DNA of 64,000 nt from Pseudomonas canadensis (GCF_000503215.1 NZ_AYTD01000013.1:920009-984008); one strand, 5' to 3'; numbered from the stretch's first letter, positions 25,591-35,548 are shown. Translations and numbers: made by a program. Notes: generated from the letters alone by a model not told the origin.

Positions 25591-26520
25591 TCAAGGGCGA
25601 TAGAGAATCGCCGAGCCCCACGACAGGCCCACACCAAAACCGCTGATTGCCACGCGCTTCCAGGTAGCGTCCATCACGTGCTTTTCCAGCAGCAGCGGAA
25701 TGCTCGACGACACGGTATTACCGGTCTCGACCATGTCCTTGATGAACTTGTCCACGGGTGCATCTTCAAAACGACGCGCCACGGCGTCGACAATCGCCGC
25801 ACTGCCCTGGTGGATGCAGAACGCATCGATCTCATCGGCCTTGAGATCTGACTCATTGAGCAGCTCATGCAAATGCGCCGGCACCTTGAGCAGGGCGAAG
25901 TTGAAGACCTGGCGGCCGTTCATGAAGAACACGCCGTCACTGACCTTCAGGTGCGGCGCACCGGAACCGTCGGTGCCGAACTTCGACTTGCCCAGCAACC
26001 ACGGCGCATCTTCGCCCATCCAGGTGGCAGTAGCAGCATCGCCAAACAGCATGGTGGTGTTGCGATCTTCCGGGTCGACGATCTTGGAGTACGGGTCAGC
26101 GGTGATCAGCAGGCCGTTTTTCAGGCCCGCGGCTTCCATGAAGCCCTTCATCGCATAGATGCCGTAGACGTAACCGGAACAACCCAGGGAGATATCAAAG
26201 GCCGCGACGTGGGTCGGCAGGCCGAGCTTGTCCTGGACGATGGCCGCCGTGTGGGGCAAGCCCTCTTCATCACCGTTCTGGGTGACGACGATCAGCGCGT
26301 CAATGGATTCGCGTTTCAAATCCGGGTTGTTGGCAAGCAAAGCGTTGACCGCCTCGACACACAGATCGGAGGTTTCCTGCGCGGCTTCCTTGCGCGGCAG
26401 GAACGCCGAACCGATCTTGCCAATGATGAATTCTTCATCCTTGGCGAATTTGGCACCCTGGGCGTAGTTATCGATCCCGTCTGCCGGCACGTAACTGGCG
26501 ATGCTTTTTATGCCAATCAT
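25591..26520 (-). CDS. ketoacyl-ACP synthase III (FabH-like) in the flagellin locus
   Basis: 309 residues, thiolase fold. The Cys-His-Asn triad is intact: Cys114 (DISLGCSGYVYGI), His237 (AFCIHQGSAA) and Asn268 (VETGNTVSSSIPLLL). FabH enzymes condense an acyl-CoA with malonyl-ACP. This copy lies between flgL and fliC, where P. syringae has orf3 of its flagellin glycosylation island next to the glycosyltransferases fgt1 and fgt2; there the gene is thought to supply an acyl group for the modified viosamine. Here no glycosyltransferase lies beside it. A role in flagellin modification is inferred from context only; housekeeping or quinolone-type acyl transfer cannot be excluded. Confidence 0.85.
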   Translation of the reverse strand: MIGIKSIASYVPADGIDNYAQGAKFAKDEEFIIGKIGSAFLPRKEAAQETSDLCVEAVNALLANNPDLKRESIDALIVVTQNGDEEGLPHTAAIVQDKLGLPTHVAAFDISLGCSGYVYGIYAMKGFMEAAGLKNGLLITADPYSKIVDPEDRNTTMLFGDAATATWMGEDAPWLLGKSKFGTDGSGAPHLKVSDGVFFMNGRQVFNFALLKVPAHLHELLNESDLKADEIDAFCIHQGSAAIVDAVARRFEDAPVDKFIKDMVETGNTVSSSIPLLLEKHVMDATWKRVAISGFGVGLSWGSAILYRP

Positions 26521-26751
26521 TGTGGCTTCCCAATACTAAATAGCTGGAGAACACCCCTGGGCCACGCCCGGAGTGCTGACAATAAAGGGGATAACCCCAT
26601 AAAAATCTCGCTGAAAGCCGTCTCGCAAGGACCCTGTGACGACTTATCCTTTTCACACGATACAGTGAAGATGCGCTTTATGACTCACAGGTCACTCAAT
26701 TTTGTGTGCTTTATGCAAAACCTTCAAACAATTAAATCCCGGAAACGACAA

Positions 26752-26779
26752 CGGCCCGCCCTGTTTCCAGGGCGGGCCG
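26752..26779 (-). terminator. hairpin after flgL
   Basis: CGGCCCGCCCTG (26752-26763) pairs with CAGGGCGGGCCG (26768-26779) around TTTC. The 12-bp GC-rich stem lies 17 bp past the flgL stop on the minus strand. The following T-run is broken (GTTGTCGTTT), so termination may be moderate. Confidence 0.75.
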
Positions 26780-26795
26780 CTTGACGTAAAGCTAT

Positions 26796-28418
26796 TTACA
26801 TCTTGTTGAACAGGCTCAACTGCGAGATTTTCACGAAGGCCAACTGCGACGCCTCCAGCATGGTTTGCTGCAGGGTCAGGTTGATCGCCGCTTCGCCCAT
26901 GTCGATGTTCGCCAGGGCGCTCATGGTCGATTTGTTGGCCAGCCCGACACTTTCGTTTTCGCTGGACTGCACGGTGAGCGCGTTCTGCCGCGCGCCGATG
27001 GAACCGCGCACGTTGTCCACTTGGTCCGCGGAACTGGTCAGGTTGCTGACAGCGGCGTTCAGGGCATCCTGCAGCTTCACCCGCGCGCCAGGAATACCGT
27101 CGGCCGGTTGCTCCAGAGCCTTGCGCAATTGGCTCAAGGTGTCGAGCGCACTCTGGGTTTTCTGGGTGCTGGCGCCGATCGCGAATTGATCACCCACAGC
27201 CGGTGTGCCACTCAAGCCAAAAGTCACACCGGCCACAGTGATCGAGTTCGGCGTGGTAGTGGTGTCGATGACGCCTGAATCAATCGGCTTGCTGTTGGCG
27301 TTGTAGGGCTGTGCAAACACCTGGAAGGCCGACGAATCAGTGTCGCTGAACTTGACCAGCACACCGCTGTTGGCCGGGAAGGTGCTGGCATATTTAGCGG
27401 GGTTGCTGACCGTGGCATTGGTCAGCTGCGTCGGCGACGTGTTGCTAGCGGTGCGGGAGACGTTAAACGTGTCCGGCTTGGCGGCCAGGGTGAACTCACG
27501 GCCTTTGACCATGGCATCGGCATCAGGCCCGGTGGCTTTGTCGGTCAGGTCGACGGTGATATCGAACTTGACCCCGCGTATGTTGATGCTGGCGCTGCCT
27601 TCCTTGGTGGAGTCGAACGTGCCATTACCCGGGAGTTGCGAGGTAATGTCGTTGTTGTCCTTGTCGGTCACCACGTACTGGGTGCTGCTGCTGAAGGTCA
27701 CTTTGTACGGCTGACCGTCGGCGAACGACTTACTGTAGTCGACACTCGAGGTAATCAGACCGGCCGAGATGGCAACTTTGTTGTCATTCACCTGCGACGG
27801 TGTCGTCGCCGGAGGCACAGGGGCCGGCGTGGTGTATGTGGACTGGGTGCGGCTGTTGTTGGCCGCGCCTTCCAGAATGGTCTTGCCGGTGTCGCCCGTA
27901 CGCACGGTCAACGTCTCGGAAACCTGCAGGCTCAGCTCGTTTTCGTCGCCCTGATAATTGTAGGTGCCGTCAATGTTGCGCGAGTACGGTGGCGTATCGG
28001 TCTTGGAGCCGGAGAACAGGTAGTTGCCCGCCGCATCCTTGCTGTTGAGCAAGCCCAGCAACTGGTCTTCAAGGGCACCCACTTCGACCGAGATGGATTT
28101 GCGATCGGCATCACTGGTCACGCCACCGGCCTTCAACGCCAACTGGCTGGCGGCCTGGATCGTCGCGCTGATCGCGGTCAACACGCTTTCTTCGTTAGTC
28201 AGCGAGCTCTGGATATTGGTGATGTTGCCACTGAACTGCGCCAGCATGTCTTTCTGCTGCTGCAGCATCAGCAAACGCTGCGCCGCCACCGGGTCATCCC
28301 CAGCGGTTTGCACGCGCACGCCGGAACTCGCCTGCTGCTGAGCCTGCACCACGCCGGCATAGTTGTTCTGGTACTTGGCGGCACTGGTGTCGAAATACTG
28401 CTGTGTAGAAATGCGCAT
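26796..28418 (-). CDS. flgL: hook-filament junction protein FlgL
   Basis: 540 residues, longer than enteric FlgL (about 317) because of a large central insert (~150-430, Thr/Ser/Asp-rich beta-type sequence). Flagellin-like ends are conserved: MRISTQQYFDTSAAKYQNNYAGVVQAQQQASSGVRVQTAGDDPVAAQRLL and NVRGSIGARQNALTVQSSENE...AAINLTLQQTMLEASQLAFVKISQLSLFNKM. FlgL (HAP3) links hook and filament with FlgK. It is last in flgFGHIJKL, starting 14 bp after flgK, and is followed by a hairpin. Confidence 0.96.
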   Translation of the reverse strand: MRISTQQYFDTSAAKYQNNYAGVVQAQQQASSGVRVQTAGDDPVAAQRLLMLQQQKDMLAQFSGNITNIQSSLTNEESVLTAISATIQAASQLALKAGGVTSDADRKSISVEVGALEDQLLGLLNSKDAAGNYLFSGSKTDTPPYSRNIDGTYNYQGDENELSLQVSETLTVRTGDTGKTILEGAANNSRTQSTYTTPAPVPPATTPSQVNDNKVAISAGLITSSVDYSKSFADGQPYKVTFSSSTQYVVTDKDNNDITSQLPGNGTFDSTKEGSASINIRGVKFDITVDLTDKATGPDADAMVKGREFTLAAKPDTFNVSRTASNTSPTQLTNATVSNPAKYASTFPANSGVLVKFSDTDSSAFQVFAQPYNANSKPIDSGVIDTTTTPNSITVAGVTFGLSGTPAVGDQFAIGASTQKTQSALDTLSQLRKALEQPADGIPGARVKLQDALNAAVSNLTSSADQVDNVRGSIGARQNALTVQSSENESVGLANKSTMSALANIDMGEAAINLTLQQTMLEASQLAFVKISQLSLFNKM

Positions 28419-28432
28419 CGTCCCAGACTCCC

Positions 28433-30481
28433 TTAAAGACTATTGATCAGCGTGCTGAAGGTTTCTTGCGCAGCCTTGATGATCTGCGACGACGCTGTGT
28501 AGTACTGCTGGAACTTGATCATGTCGCCCGCCTCTTCATCCAGGTTGACCTGGGACACGGAGTTGCGCGCATTTTTGTTAGCCGTCAGCAACGCGTTGGT
28601 GGCAGTCGTGTCCGTGGTGGCCGCTGCGGCCTTGGCGCCGACCGTCGAGACCAACTTGCTGTTGGCCCCGACCAGGCTGGTGCCGCCGGTGCCATCTGCT
28701 GCCACACCTACGGTCGCCTTGGTTTGCAGGTTCAGCAGTTCCTGGGCATTGCGGTTGTCGGACTTGCCACTGGCATTGAACGAAAAGGTGGTGCTGTCGC
28801 CATCGGTCGGCGAGCCAGCCACCGAGGTGTCAAAGCTGAAGCTCTTGGCCGGCACCACCAGGGCGCCGCTGGCATCGCGCATCGGTACGTTGATGCTGAT
28901 CTTGTTGGCCTGCCCCGGAATAATGGTGCCGGTGCCGATCGGAGCGCCCTTGGCGTCGTTGATCGTATAGCTCTGGGTGCCGTCGGCCGCAGGCTTGCCA
29001 AATACCATCTTCACCGGCATCGAGTTTTCAATGCCGACGCGCAGTTGCGCGGTATTGGCGCCACCCTGGAGATCCAGCGGCACGGTCAAGGTCGGCGGCG
29101 TGAAGGTGCCGGTGCCCTGGTTGGTTTTGCTGGCCTCGCCTTTGAGCGGTGCAGCGAAGGCAATCTTGCTCGGGTCGGTGAGGACCGTGCCGATGTCCTT
29201 CGCGCCGCTGGCGGTCGGGCTGACCTTGAAGCTGTCACCGGCCGACATTGGGCCGTTTTTAAGTTCAAGGGTAAAGCCGTCGATCACCGAAGGCGGTGTG
29301 GCGGTGATATCAAAAGTACCCATGGCTTTGCCATCGGAGCGCTGCACCGTCACTTTGTTGAGATTGGTCGGGTCACTGAAGGTGACCTTATAATCGTAGT
29401 TGGTCAGCTTGCTGGTGTCCTTGATCGTCACACCCAGGCTACCGGCGCCTTGGTTGCCTTGACCGGCCACACTGCGCAAAGCCACTGCTGCTGCGCTATT
29501 GATGTCCTTGAACATCGACGCGCCGAACTCGCCATTCAGGTCGATGCCCTGCCCCAGCTGGCTGTTGATCGTATCGGCGGTGACGATGGCGATGCGTCCC
29601 AGGTCGTTGATGGCTGGCATCAACACGTCACTGCGATAGCGCATCAGGCCGCCGATACTGCCGCCACTGATCACATTGCCGATGTCTACCGCCGTGTTAC
29701 CCGGCATGTTCATCTGAATGGTGTACTGGGTCGGATCGTCCTTGCCAGGCACTGCAGAAATCGAGTTGGACTGATCGCCCAGCACCAGCGATTGACCGGT
29801 GCCGGTGCTGACACTGAACACACCGTTTTTCTCGGTGGCGGTTACGCCGATCAGCTCATTGAGCGAGCGTACGGCCTCGGCGCGCGCATCCAGCAGGTTG
29901 GCCGGCGTGGTGTTCGACGCACCTTGCACCTGGTTGATCTGCTTGTTGAGGGACGCAATCGACGAGGTCAGTTGGTTGACCTGGTCAGCCATGGAGGTCA
30001 ACTGACTGTTGATGGTCTCTTTTTGCTGGCTCAACTGGTTGGAGATCGAGTTGAACCGGTTGCTCAAGGTCTGGGCGCTGGTGAGCAGAATCTGGCGCGC
30101 CGACGTGTCGCTCGGGTTAGCGGATGCGGTCTGAGCCGCCGCGAAGAACGCGCTGAGCACGGACGACATGCCGGTGGTCTTGTCCGACAGCGTCTTGTCC
30201 ACGGCGCTGACCTGATCCAGATACGCCTTGGCATCGCTGTTGAGCGAGGTGCTGTTCTGGTACGCCGCGTCGAGAAACTCGTTATACACCCGGCGTACAT
30301 CGGCCAGGGTGGTGCCACTGCCGATGAACACGCCACCAAACTGATTGGCCGCGTTGGCGTTCTGGGTGGTCTGCTGCCGTGAGTAACCCGCTGTGTTGGC
30401 GTTGGCAATGTTGTTACTCAAGACCGACAACGATCCTTGAGCGGAATTGAGTCCTGACATCCCGATACTGAGCAAACTCAT
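28433..30481 (-). CDS. flgK: hook-filament junction protein FlgK
   Basis: 682 residues. Conserved ends: SLLSIGMSGLNSAQGSLSVLSNNIANANTAGYSRQQ and NARNSVSQVNLDEEAGDMIKFQQYYTASSQIIKAAQETFSTLINSL. The middle is a variable surface domain. FlgK (HAP1) sits directly on the hook and with FlgL forms the filament adaptor. It starts 10 bp after flgJ and 14 bp before flgL. Length is within the Pseudomonas range. Confidence 0.97.
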   Translation of the reverse strand: MSLLSIGMSGLNSAQGSLSVLSNNIANANTAGYSRQQTTQNANAANQFGGVFIGSGTTLADVRRVYNEFLDAAYQNSTSLNSDAKAYLDQVSAVDKTLSDKTTGMSSVLSAFFAAAQTASANPSDTSARQILLTSAQTLSNRFNSISNQLSQQKETINSQLTSMADQVNQLTSSIASLNKQINQVQGASNTTPANLLDARAEAVRSLNELIGVTATEKNGVFSVSTGTGQSLVLGDQSNSISAVPGKDDPTQYTIQMNMPGNTAVDIGNVISGGSIGGLMRYRSDVLMPAINDLGRIAIVTADTINSQLGQGIDLNGEFGASMFKDINSAAAVALRSVAGQGNQGAGSLGVTIKDTSKLTNYDYKVTFSDPTNLNKVTVQRSDGKAMGTFDITATPPSVIDGFTLELKNGPMSAGDSFKVSPTASGAKDIGTVLTDPSKIAFAAPLKGEASKTNQGTGTFTPPTLTVPLDLQGGANTAQLRVGIENSMPVKMVFGKPAADGTQSYTINDAKGAPIGTGTIIPGQANKISINVPMRDASGALVVPAKSFSFDTSVAGSPTDGDSTTFSFNASGKSDNRNAQELLNLQTKATVGVAADGTGGTSLVGANSKLVSTVGAKAAAATTDTTATNALLTANKNARNSVSQVNLDEEAGDMIKFQQYYTASSQIIKAAQETFSTLINSL

Positions 30482-30491
30482 GGTTCAGACC

Positions 30492-31757
30492 TTATAAATG
30501 TGTGGTTGCGCCAGCGGCAGCGTAATTCTGGTAACTGTCCATCGTTTTGGCGATCTGCGAAATCTTGCTGGCATAGGCCGGATCGGTGGCGTAACCGGCT
30601 TTTTGCAACTCGCGCACAAACTGTTCCGGGTTGTCGGCCGACTTCACAACTTCTTTATAGCGATCATTGCTTTGCAGCAACGTCACCAGGTCATGGAAGC
30701 TGTCCTGATAGGAGTCGTAGGAACGGAACTGTGCCGTCTCCTTGACCATCGCCCCATCACGGAACTCGCTGGTGATCGCGCGAGCCTGGCCGCCCTGCCA
30801 ACTCTGGCCGGCCTTGATGCCGAACAGGTTGTGGCTGCTGCTGCCATCTTCGGCGCGCATCACCGATTTACCCCAGCCGGTTTCCAGGGCAGCCTGGGCC
30901 ACCAGGTACTTCGGATCGACACCAATACGCGCGGCGGCCGCCTTGGCCATCGGCAACATGGTGGCGACAAATTCATCCTGCGAACTGAAGGCTTTCTTCG
31001 CCGGTGCCAACGGTGGCTGGGCCACGGCGCGGCCGTAGACCTGCATGCGCCCGCTCGGCACGGCGAAGGTGCGCGCCGCACTGTTGACGACGTTGTCGTC
31101 AGCGGCGCTGTTACGCAATGGCGCGGCCTTGGCTTCGCCGGTCACCTGGGTGCTTGGCACAATGCCGGCAAGCAGGCGATCAGTCAGCTTGCTCGGTAAG
31201 GCGATGCGCCGCTGATTCATCAATTCCATGTCATTGCTATGGGCCGACGGGGCACCCGCCTGTGGCTCAGCCACGCGGTAAGCCCACAGCGGACGCTGGC
31301 CATTGGAGCGGCCCAAAGGCCCATCAGCCTGGGTGCCTGCGGCAATTTCTGTCGGCACATCAACTTTCTTCACAGGCTCAGCCGCCGCCGGGCCTTGCAA
31401 GGTGGCGGCCTGGGCCTCCACCGGTTTGTTCCTCTGCATCTGGCGCATCAGCACGTCGGCCAAGCCGATACCACCGCCTTCGCGGGACATCGAGACCGCC
31501 AGCTGCTGGTCGTACATTTCCTGGTACTGCTTGGCGGCGGGCGTGTTCATCGGGTTGTCCTTGCCCAATGCCTCGGTGGCCGAACGCATGGACTTGAGCA
31601 TCTCGCTCAGGAACAGCGATTCGAACTCCTGCGCCACCTTGCGCATGTTGCCTTCGCTGTTCTTGTCGGCACCGACCTTGAGCTGGTTAAGCCGGTTCAA
31701 GTCGGAGTAAGACCCCGAGTCCGCCGTGCTGCTGATGCCGCTCTTGCGCATATCCAT
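30492..31757 (-). CDS. flgJ: flagellar rod assembly protein/muramidase FlgJ
   Basis: 421 residues from the ATG at 31757, preceded by GAGG with 8-base spacing; an ATG two codons earlier is too close. The N-terminal rod-capping domain (~25-105, KVAQEFESLFLSEMLKSMRSATEALGK...MYDQQLAVSMSREGGGIGLADVLMRQM) is separated by a long linker from a C-terminal glucosaminidase domain (~265-415, VAQAALETGWGKS with the likely catalytic Glu, then SHNLFGIKAGQSW). FlgJ opens the peptidoglycan for the rod. It follows flgI closely. Confidence 0.96.
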   Translation of the reverse strand: MDMRKSGISSTADSGSYSDLNRLNQLKVGADKNSEGNMRKVAQEFESLFLSEMLKSMRSATEALGKDNPMNTPAAKQYQEMYDQQLAVSMSREGGGIGLADVLMRQMQRNKPVEAQAATLQGPAAAEPVKKVDVPTEIAAGTQADGPLGRSNGQRPLWAYRVAEPQAGAPSAHSNDMELMNQRRIALPSKLTDRLLAGIVPSTQVTGEAKAAPLRNSAADDNVVNSAARTFAVPSGRMQVYGRAVAQPPLAPAKKAFSSQDEFVATMLPMAKAAAARIGVDPKYLVAQAALETGWGKSVMRAEDGSSSHNLFGIKAGQSWQGGQARAITSEFRDGAMVKETAQFRSYDSYQDSFHDLVTLLQSNDRYKEVVKSADNPEQFVRELQKAGYATDPAYASKISQIAKTMDSYQNYAAAGATTHL

Positions 31758-31767
31758 GGCCATGGCC

Positions 31768-32883
31768 TCAGATCACGATCAGGTCGGCTTGTAAGGCGCC
31801 GGCCTGCTTCAGTGCTTCAAGAATCGCCATCAAGTCGCCGGGCGCTGCGCCCACCTGGTTCACCGCGCGGACAATCTCATCCAGGGTGGTGCCGGGGCCG
31901 AACTTGAACATAGGCTTGGCTTCTTGCTGGGCGTTGACGCGCGAACGCGGCACCACCGCCGTCTGGCCGTTGGACAATGGCCCCGGCTGGCTGACGATCG
32001 GGTCTTCGGTGATGGTCACGGTCAGGCTGCCGTGGGTCACCGCTGCTGGCGATACCTTGACGTTCTGACCGATCACGATGGTGCCAGTACGCGAGTTGAT
32101 GATGACTTTGGCCACGGCCTGGCCTGGGTCGACTTCAAGGTTTTCCAGGATCGACAGGTAGTCGACGCGCTGGCTTGGGTCCAGCGGCGCGGTCACACGG
32201 ATCGAGCCGCCGTCGATGGCCTGGGCCACGCCAGGGCCGAGCATGTCGTTGATCTTGTCGACCACGCGCTTGGCGGTGGTGAAGTCGGAGCGATTGAGGT
32301 TCAGGGTCAGGCTGTTGCCTTGATTGAAACCGCTTGGCACGGTGCGCTCAACGGTGGCACCACCCGGGATTCGACCGGCTGACGGCACGTTGACGGTGAT
32401 CTTCGAACCGTCGCGACCTTCGGCGTCAAAACCGCCCACCACCAGGTTGCCCTGGGCAATGGCGTAGACGTTGCCGTCGATACCCTTGAGGGGCGTCATC
32501 AGCAAGGTGCCGCCGCGCAAGCTCTTCGAGTTACCGATGGACGACACAGTGATATCCACCACCTGGCCCGGCTTGGAGAACGCCGGCAAGTCAGCACTGA
32601 TCGACACCGCCGCGACGTTTTTCAACTGCACGTTGCCCGAACCCGCCGGCACCTTGATGCCGAACTGCGAGAGCATGTTGTTGAAGGTCTGCAAGGTGAA
32701 CGGGGTCTGCGTGGTCTGGTCACCCGTACCGTTGAGCCCCACCACCAGGCCGTAACCGATCAACTGGTTGGAACGCACGCCGGAGATGCTGGCGATGTCC
32801 TTCAGGCGTTCGGCCTGGGCGACAGCGCTCAAGGAAAGCAGGAGTGCGGCCGCCATCAGCTGTTTGAAGTTCAAAGTGGCCAC
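31768..32883 (-). CDS. flgI: flagellar P-ring protein FlgI
   Basis: 371 residues. A signal peptide ([16 protein letters not shown]) precedes the highly conserved mature start [39 protein letters not shown]. FlgI polymerises in the periplasm into the P-ring bushing. The frame opens with GTG at 32883, directly after the flgH stop; a TTG nine bases further in has better spacing from AGGTGG, so the start is uncertain by three codons. Family identity is firm. Confidence 0.97.
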   Translation of the reverse strand: MATLNFKQLMAAALLLSLSAVAQAERLKDIASISGVRSNQLIGYGLVVGLNGTGDQTTQTPFTLQTFNNMLSQFGIKVPAGSGNVQLKNVAAVSISADLPAFSKPGQVVDITVSSIGNSKSLRGGTLLMTPLKGIDGNVYAIAQGNLVVGGFDAEGRDGSKITVNVPSAGRIPGGATVERTVPSGFNQGNSLTLNLNRSDFTTAKRVVDKINDMLGPGVAQAIDGGSIRVTAPLDPSQRVDYLSILENLEVDPGQAVAKVIINSRTGTIVIGQNVKVSPAAVTHGSLTVTITEDPIVSQPGPLSNGQTAVVPRSRVNAQQEAKPMFKFGPGTTLDEIVRAVNQVGAAPGDLMAILEALKQAGALQADLIVI

Positions 32884-33579
32884 CTAGAAAGGGAACAGCG
32901 GGCTAAGGAAGAAACGGTCGAACCAGCCCGGCTGGCTTGCATCAGCGAACGAACCTGTACCCGAGTAGGTGATGCGCGCATCGGCAATCCGCGTCGACGG
33001 CACCGTGTTGTCGGTGGAGATGTCATCGGCGCGGACCATGCCGGCAATGCGCACCAGCTCGTCGCCGGTGTTGAGGGTCATCCACTTTTCACCGCGCACG
33101 GCGATGATGCCGTTGGGCAATACGTCGGCCACGGTCACGGTGATCGAACCGGTCAGGCTGTTGCCCTGCCCTGCCGCGCTCTTGCCGTTGGTGGCACGAT
33201 CGCCGCTGTAGCCGGCGCTGAGGCTGAGGTCGCCGTCACCCAATGGATTATTGGTGTTGGGCACCGCGCCGAACAACGAGGTCAGGCCGAGGTTGGCCTT
33301 GCTGGTCTTGCCGATCTGCGAGTTAGCGTTCTTGCTGGCCTGGGTGCGCTCGTTCAGGGTGATGGTGATGATGTCACCGACCCGGAACGCCTTACGGTCG
33401 CTGTACAGGTTCTGTTCGAAACCGGCCTGGTAGATCGAGCCATTGTTGGCGGCCGCTGGCAACGGTGTGCGTGGCAACACCGGCGCGTAGTACGGGTCAT
33501 TGGGTTTTGGCGTCGGGGCGACACAGCCCGCGAGCACGGCAATCCCACTCAATGCCAGAACAGAAACATAGCGATTCAT
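32884..33579 (-). CDS. flgH: flagellar L-ring lipoprotein FlgH
   Basis: 231 residues from the ATG at 33579 ([12 protein letters not shown]); an upstream extension to 33612 lacks support. A lipoprotein signal with lipobox LAGC (Cys at ~18) precedes the L-ring domain ([63 protein letters not shown]). FlgH forms the outer-membrane bushing. Spacing to flgG is 52 bp and to flgI zero. Confidence 0.97.
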   Translation of the reverse strand: MNRYVSVLALSGIAVLAGCVAPTPKPNDPYYAPVLPRTPLPAAANNGSIYQAGFEQNLYSDRKAFRVGDIITITLNERTQASKNANSQIGKTSKANLGLTSLFGAVPNTNNPLGDGDLSLSAGYSGDRATNGKSAAGQGNSLTGSITVTVADVLPNGIIAVRGEKWMTLNTGDELVRIAGMVRADDISTDNTVPSTRIADARITYSGTGSFADASQPGWFDRFFLSPLFPF

Positions 33580-33631
33580 GACCCTTACCTCACGGTGTTG
33601 CAGGCGCCTCAAGAGCGCCCCATAGACTTGA

Positions 33632-34417
33632 TTACAGATTCTGCGTTACGAACGAAAGCATCTGGTCGGCGGTGGAGATCACCTTGGAGTTCATCTCGTA
33701 GGCGCGCTGGGTGGTGATCATGTTGACCATCTCCTCGACCGTGCTCACGTTGGAGGTTTCCAGGGTGCTTTGCAGCGTGGTGCCGAAACCGTTCAAGCCA
33801 GGGGTGCCGATTTGCGGCGCGCCGCTGGAGGCGGTTTCCAGGAACAGGTTGTTGCCCATGGCTTGCAGGCCGGCCGGGTTGATGAAGTCGGCGGTCTGCA
33901 GGTTGCCGATCACTTGCGACGCGGGGTTGCCGGCCACGGTGATGGACACGGTGCCGTCGTTGCCGACGGTGAAGGTCTTGGCGTCTGCGGGGACGACCAC
34001 GGCCGGTTCCAGGGCAAAGCCGTTGGCGGTGACGATCTGGCCGTTGGAATCCAGGTGGAACGTACCGTCACGGGTGTAGGACGTGGTGCCATCCGGTTGC
34101 AGGATCTGGAAGAAACCACGGCCGTTGATGGCCATGTCCAGCGGCTGGCCGGTCTGTTGCAGGTTACCGGCGCTGAAGTTCTTCTGGGTGCCGACGATCT
34201 GCACACCGGTACCCAATTGCAGACCCGACGGCAGTTCGCTGTCCTGGGTGGACTGGGCGCCCGGCTGCTTCTTGATCTGATAGAGCAAGTCCTGGAACTC
34301 GGCACGGTCACGTTTGAAACCCGTGGTCGACACGTTGGCCAAGTTGTTGGAAATGGTGGTCAGGTTGGTGTCCTGGGCGGACAAACCTGTTTTGGCAACC
34401 CATAGAGCCGGAAGCAT
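33632..34417 (-). CDS. flgG: flagellar distal rod protein FlgG
   Basis: 261 residues with the FlgG signatures [44 protein letters not shown] and [36 protein letters not shown]. FlgG forms the distal rod inside the P and L rings. It lies 63 bp downstream of flgF and 52 bp upstream of flgH; its own AGGAG ribosome site lies before the ATG. Length is normal. Confidence 0.98.
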   Translation of the reverse strand: MLPALWVAKTGLSAQDTNLTTISNNLANVSTTGFKRDRAEFQDLLYQIKKQPGAQSTQDSELPSGLQLGTGVQIVGTQKNFSAGNLQQTGQPLDMAINGRGFFQILQPDGTTSYTRDGTFHLDSNGQIVTANGFALEPAVVVPADAKTFTVGNDGTVSITVAGNPASQVIGNLQTADFINPAGLQAMGNNLFLETASSGAPQIGTPGLNGFGTTLQSTLETSNVSTVEEMVNMITTQRAYEMNSKVISTADQMLSFVTQNL

Positions 34418-34480
34418 GCTGTTCTCCTTCGTGCGCCTGTTTGTTGGCGCTGCATCGCAAAATTAGTGAGTGGGCTGCAA

Positions 34481-35221
34481 TCAGCTCATCTGCATGACGC
34501 GCGTCATGGCTTGGTCGTCTTCCTTGGCGCTGTTCATCATCTTGATGTGCAGCTCGAACTGCTTGGAAAGCGCCAGCACCGCGGTCATTTCTTCCACCGC
34601 GTTGACATTGCTCGCCTGCAGGAAGCCCGAGGTCAGCGTGACCGTCGCGTCAGCCTGGGCCGGCTGGCCATCCTTGGTGTGGATAGTGCCGTCGAGGCCT
34701 TTATTCATGTTCTTCAGGTCCGGCTGGACCAGCTTGATGCGGTCCACTTCAGCCATCACGCGCGGGCCTTCACCCATGGCGCGGATGCTGATGGTGCCGT
34801 CGGCACCCACTTCAATTTTCTGCTGGGGCGGCACGGCAATCGGACCACCATTGCCCATGATCGGCATGCCGTTGCCGGCGCGCAGCACGCCCAATGCATC
34901 GACGTTCATGCTCGCGCTGCGTACATAGGCTTCGCTGCCGTCCGGGGTCTGCACAGCCATCCAGCCATTACCGCTGACGGCGACGTCCAGGTCACGGCCG
35001 GTCTCGATCATCGCGCCAGGAGAAAAGTCAGTGCCCGGGCGCTCAGTCAAGGCAAACGCCCGCGCCGGAAAGCTGTCACCGAACACCGGCATCGAACGTG
35101 CCTGCTCCAGGTCACGTTGGAAACCATTGGTGGAAATGTTCGCCAGGTTGTTGGCATGGGCCTTCTGCGCCAGAGCATTCTGGCTGGCGCCGGTCATTGC
35201 CACATAAAGGTACTTGTCCAC
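34481..35221 (-). CDS. flgF: flagellar proximal rod protein FlgF
   Basis: 246 residues from a GTG at 35221 (VDKYLYVAMTGASQNALAQ), which has GAGG 8 bases upstream; an ATG at 35257 gives a basic extension absent from the family and is rejected. The rod/hook signature AQKAHANNLANISTNGFQRDL is at the N-terminus, and NVNAVEEMTAVLALSKQFELHIKMM at the C-terminus. It is the first gene of flgFGHIJKL, with a sigma54-type promoter at 35279-35293. flgBCDE, usually next to it, is absent from this window. Confidence 0.96.
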   Translation of the reverse strand: MDKYLYVAMTGASQNALAQKAHANNLANISTNGFQRDLEQARSMPVFGDSFPARAFALTERPGTDFSPGAMIETGRDLDVAVSGNGWMAVQTPDGSEAYVRSASMNVDALGVLRAGNGMPIMGNGGPIAVPPQQKIEVGADGTISIRAMGEGPRVMAEVDRIKLVQPDLKNMNKGLDGTIHTKDGQPAQADATVTLTSGFLQASNVNAVEEMTAVLALSKQFELHIKMMNSAKEDDQAMTRVMQMS

Positions 35222-35278
35222 GCTCTTTCCTCTTTCTGACGGACGCTTGCCGCCCACCGCTGTACTGATGAGGCTTAA

Positions 35279-35293
35279 GCAATTTGCGAACCA
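35279..35293 (-). promoter_or_regulatory. sigma54 promoter of flgFGHIJKL
   Basis: The minus strand reads TGGTTCGCAAATTGC (GG-N10-GC, TTGC at -12; the -24 lacks the usual CAC). It lies about 57 bp upstream of the flgF GTG. A separate promoter for flgF onward fits the P. aeruginosa class III transcript flgFGHIJKL. Confidence 0.72.
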
Positions 35294-35437
35294 ACTTTTG
35301 AAAAGAAGGTGAAGTACAGGCGGGGCGGGGGTTTGCCGTGAGGTGGAGAGATTTCTGGATTGAGCGCGAGTCGAAAAAACGGCGGACTACTGCCGCCTGC
35401 GGCAAACACATGTCTGGAAAACGACGAAGATCCGATT

Positions 35438-35524
35438 TGGGAGCGGGCTTGCTCACGAATGCGGTGGTTCACTCACTCATGTGTTGAATGACACACCGCA
35501 TTCGCGAGCAAGCCCGCTCCCACA
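35438..35524. repeat. REP pair (REPIN) between phhR and flgF
   Basis: TGGGAGCGGGCTTGCTCACGAATGCGG is mirrored by CCGCATTCGCGAGCAAGCCCGCTCCCACA. It is the same class as at 10769-10857 and sits 24 bp past the phhR stop. The 327-bp flgF-phhR gap otherwise contains only the flgF promoter. Confidence 0.9.
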
Positions 35525-35548
35525 TTTTGACCGCGTAGTGTCCGCGAA

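Noticed and set aside
28466..30382. Long open frame (638 codons) opposite flgK
   Set aside because: Antisense shadow caused by GC-rich third positions; flgK on the minus strand is certain.
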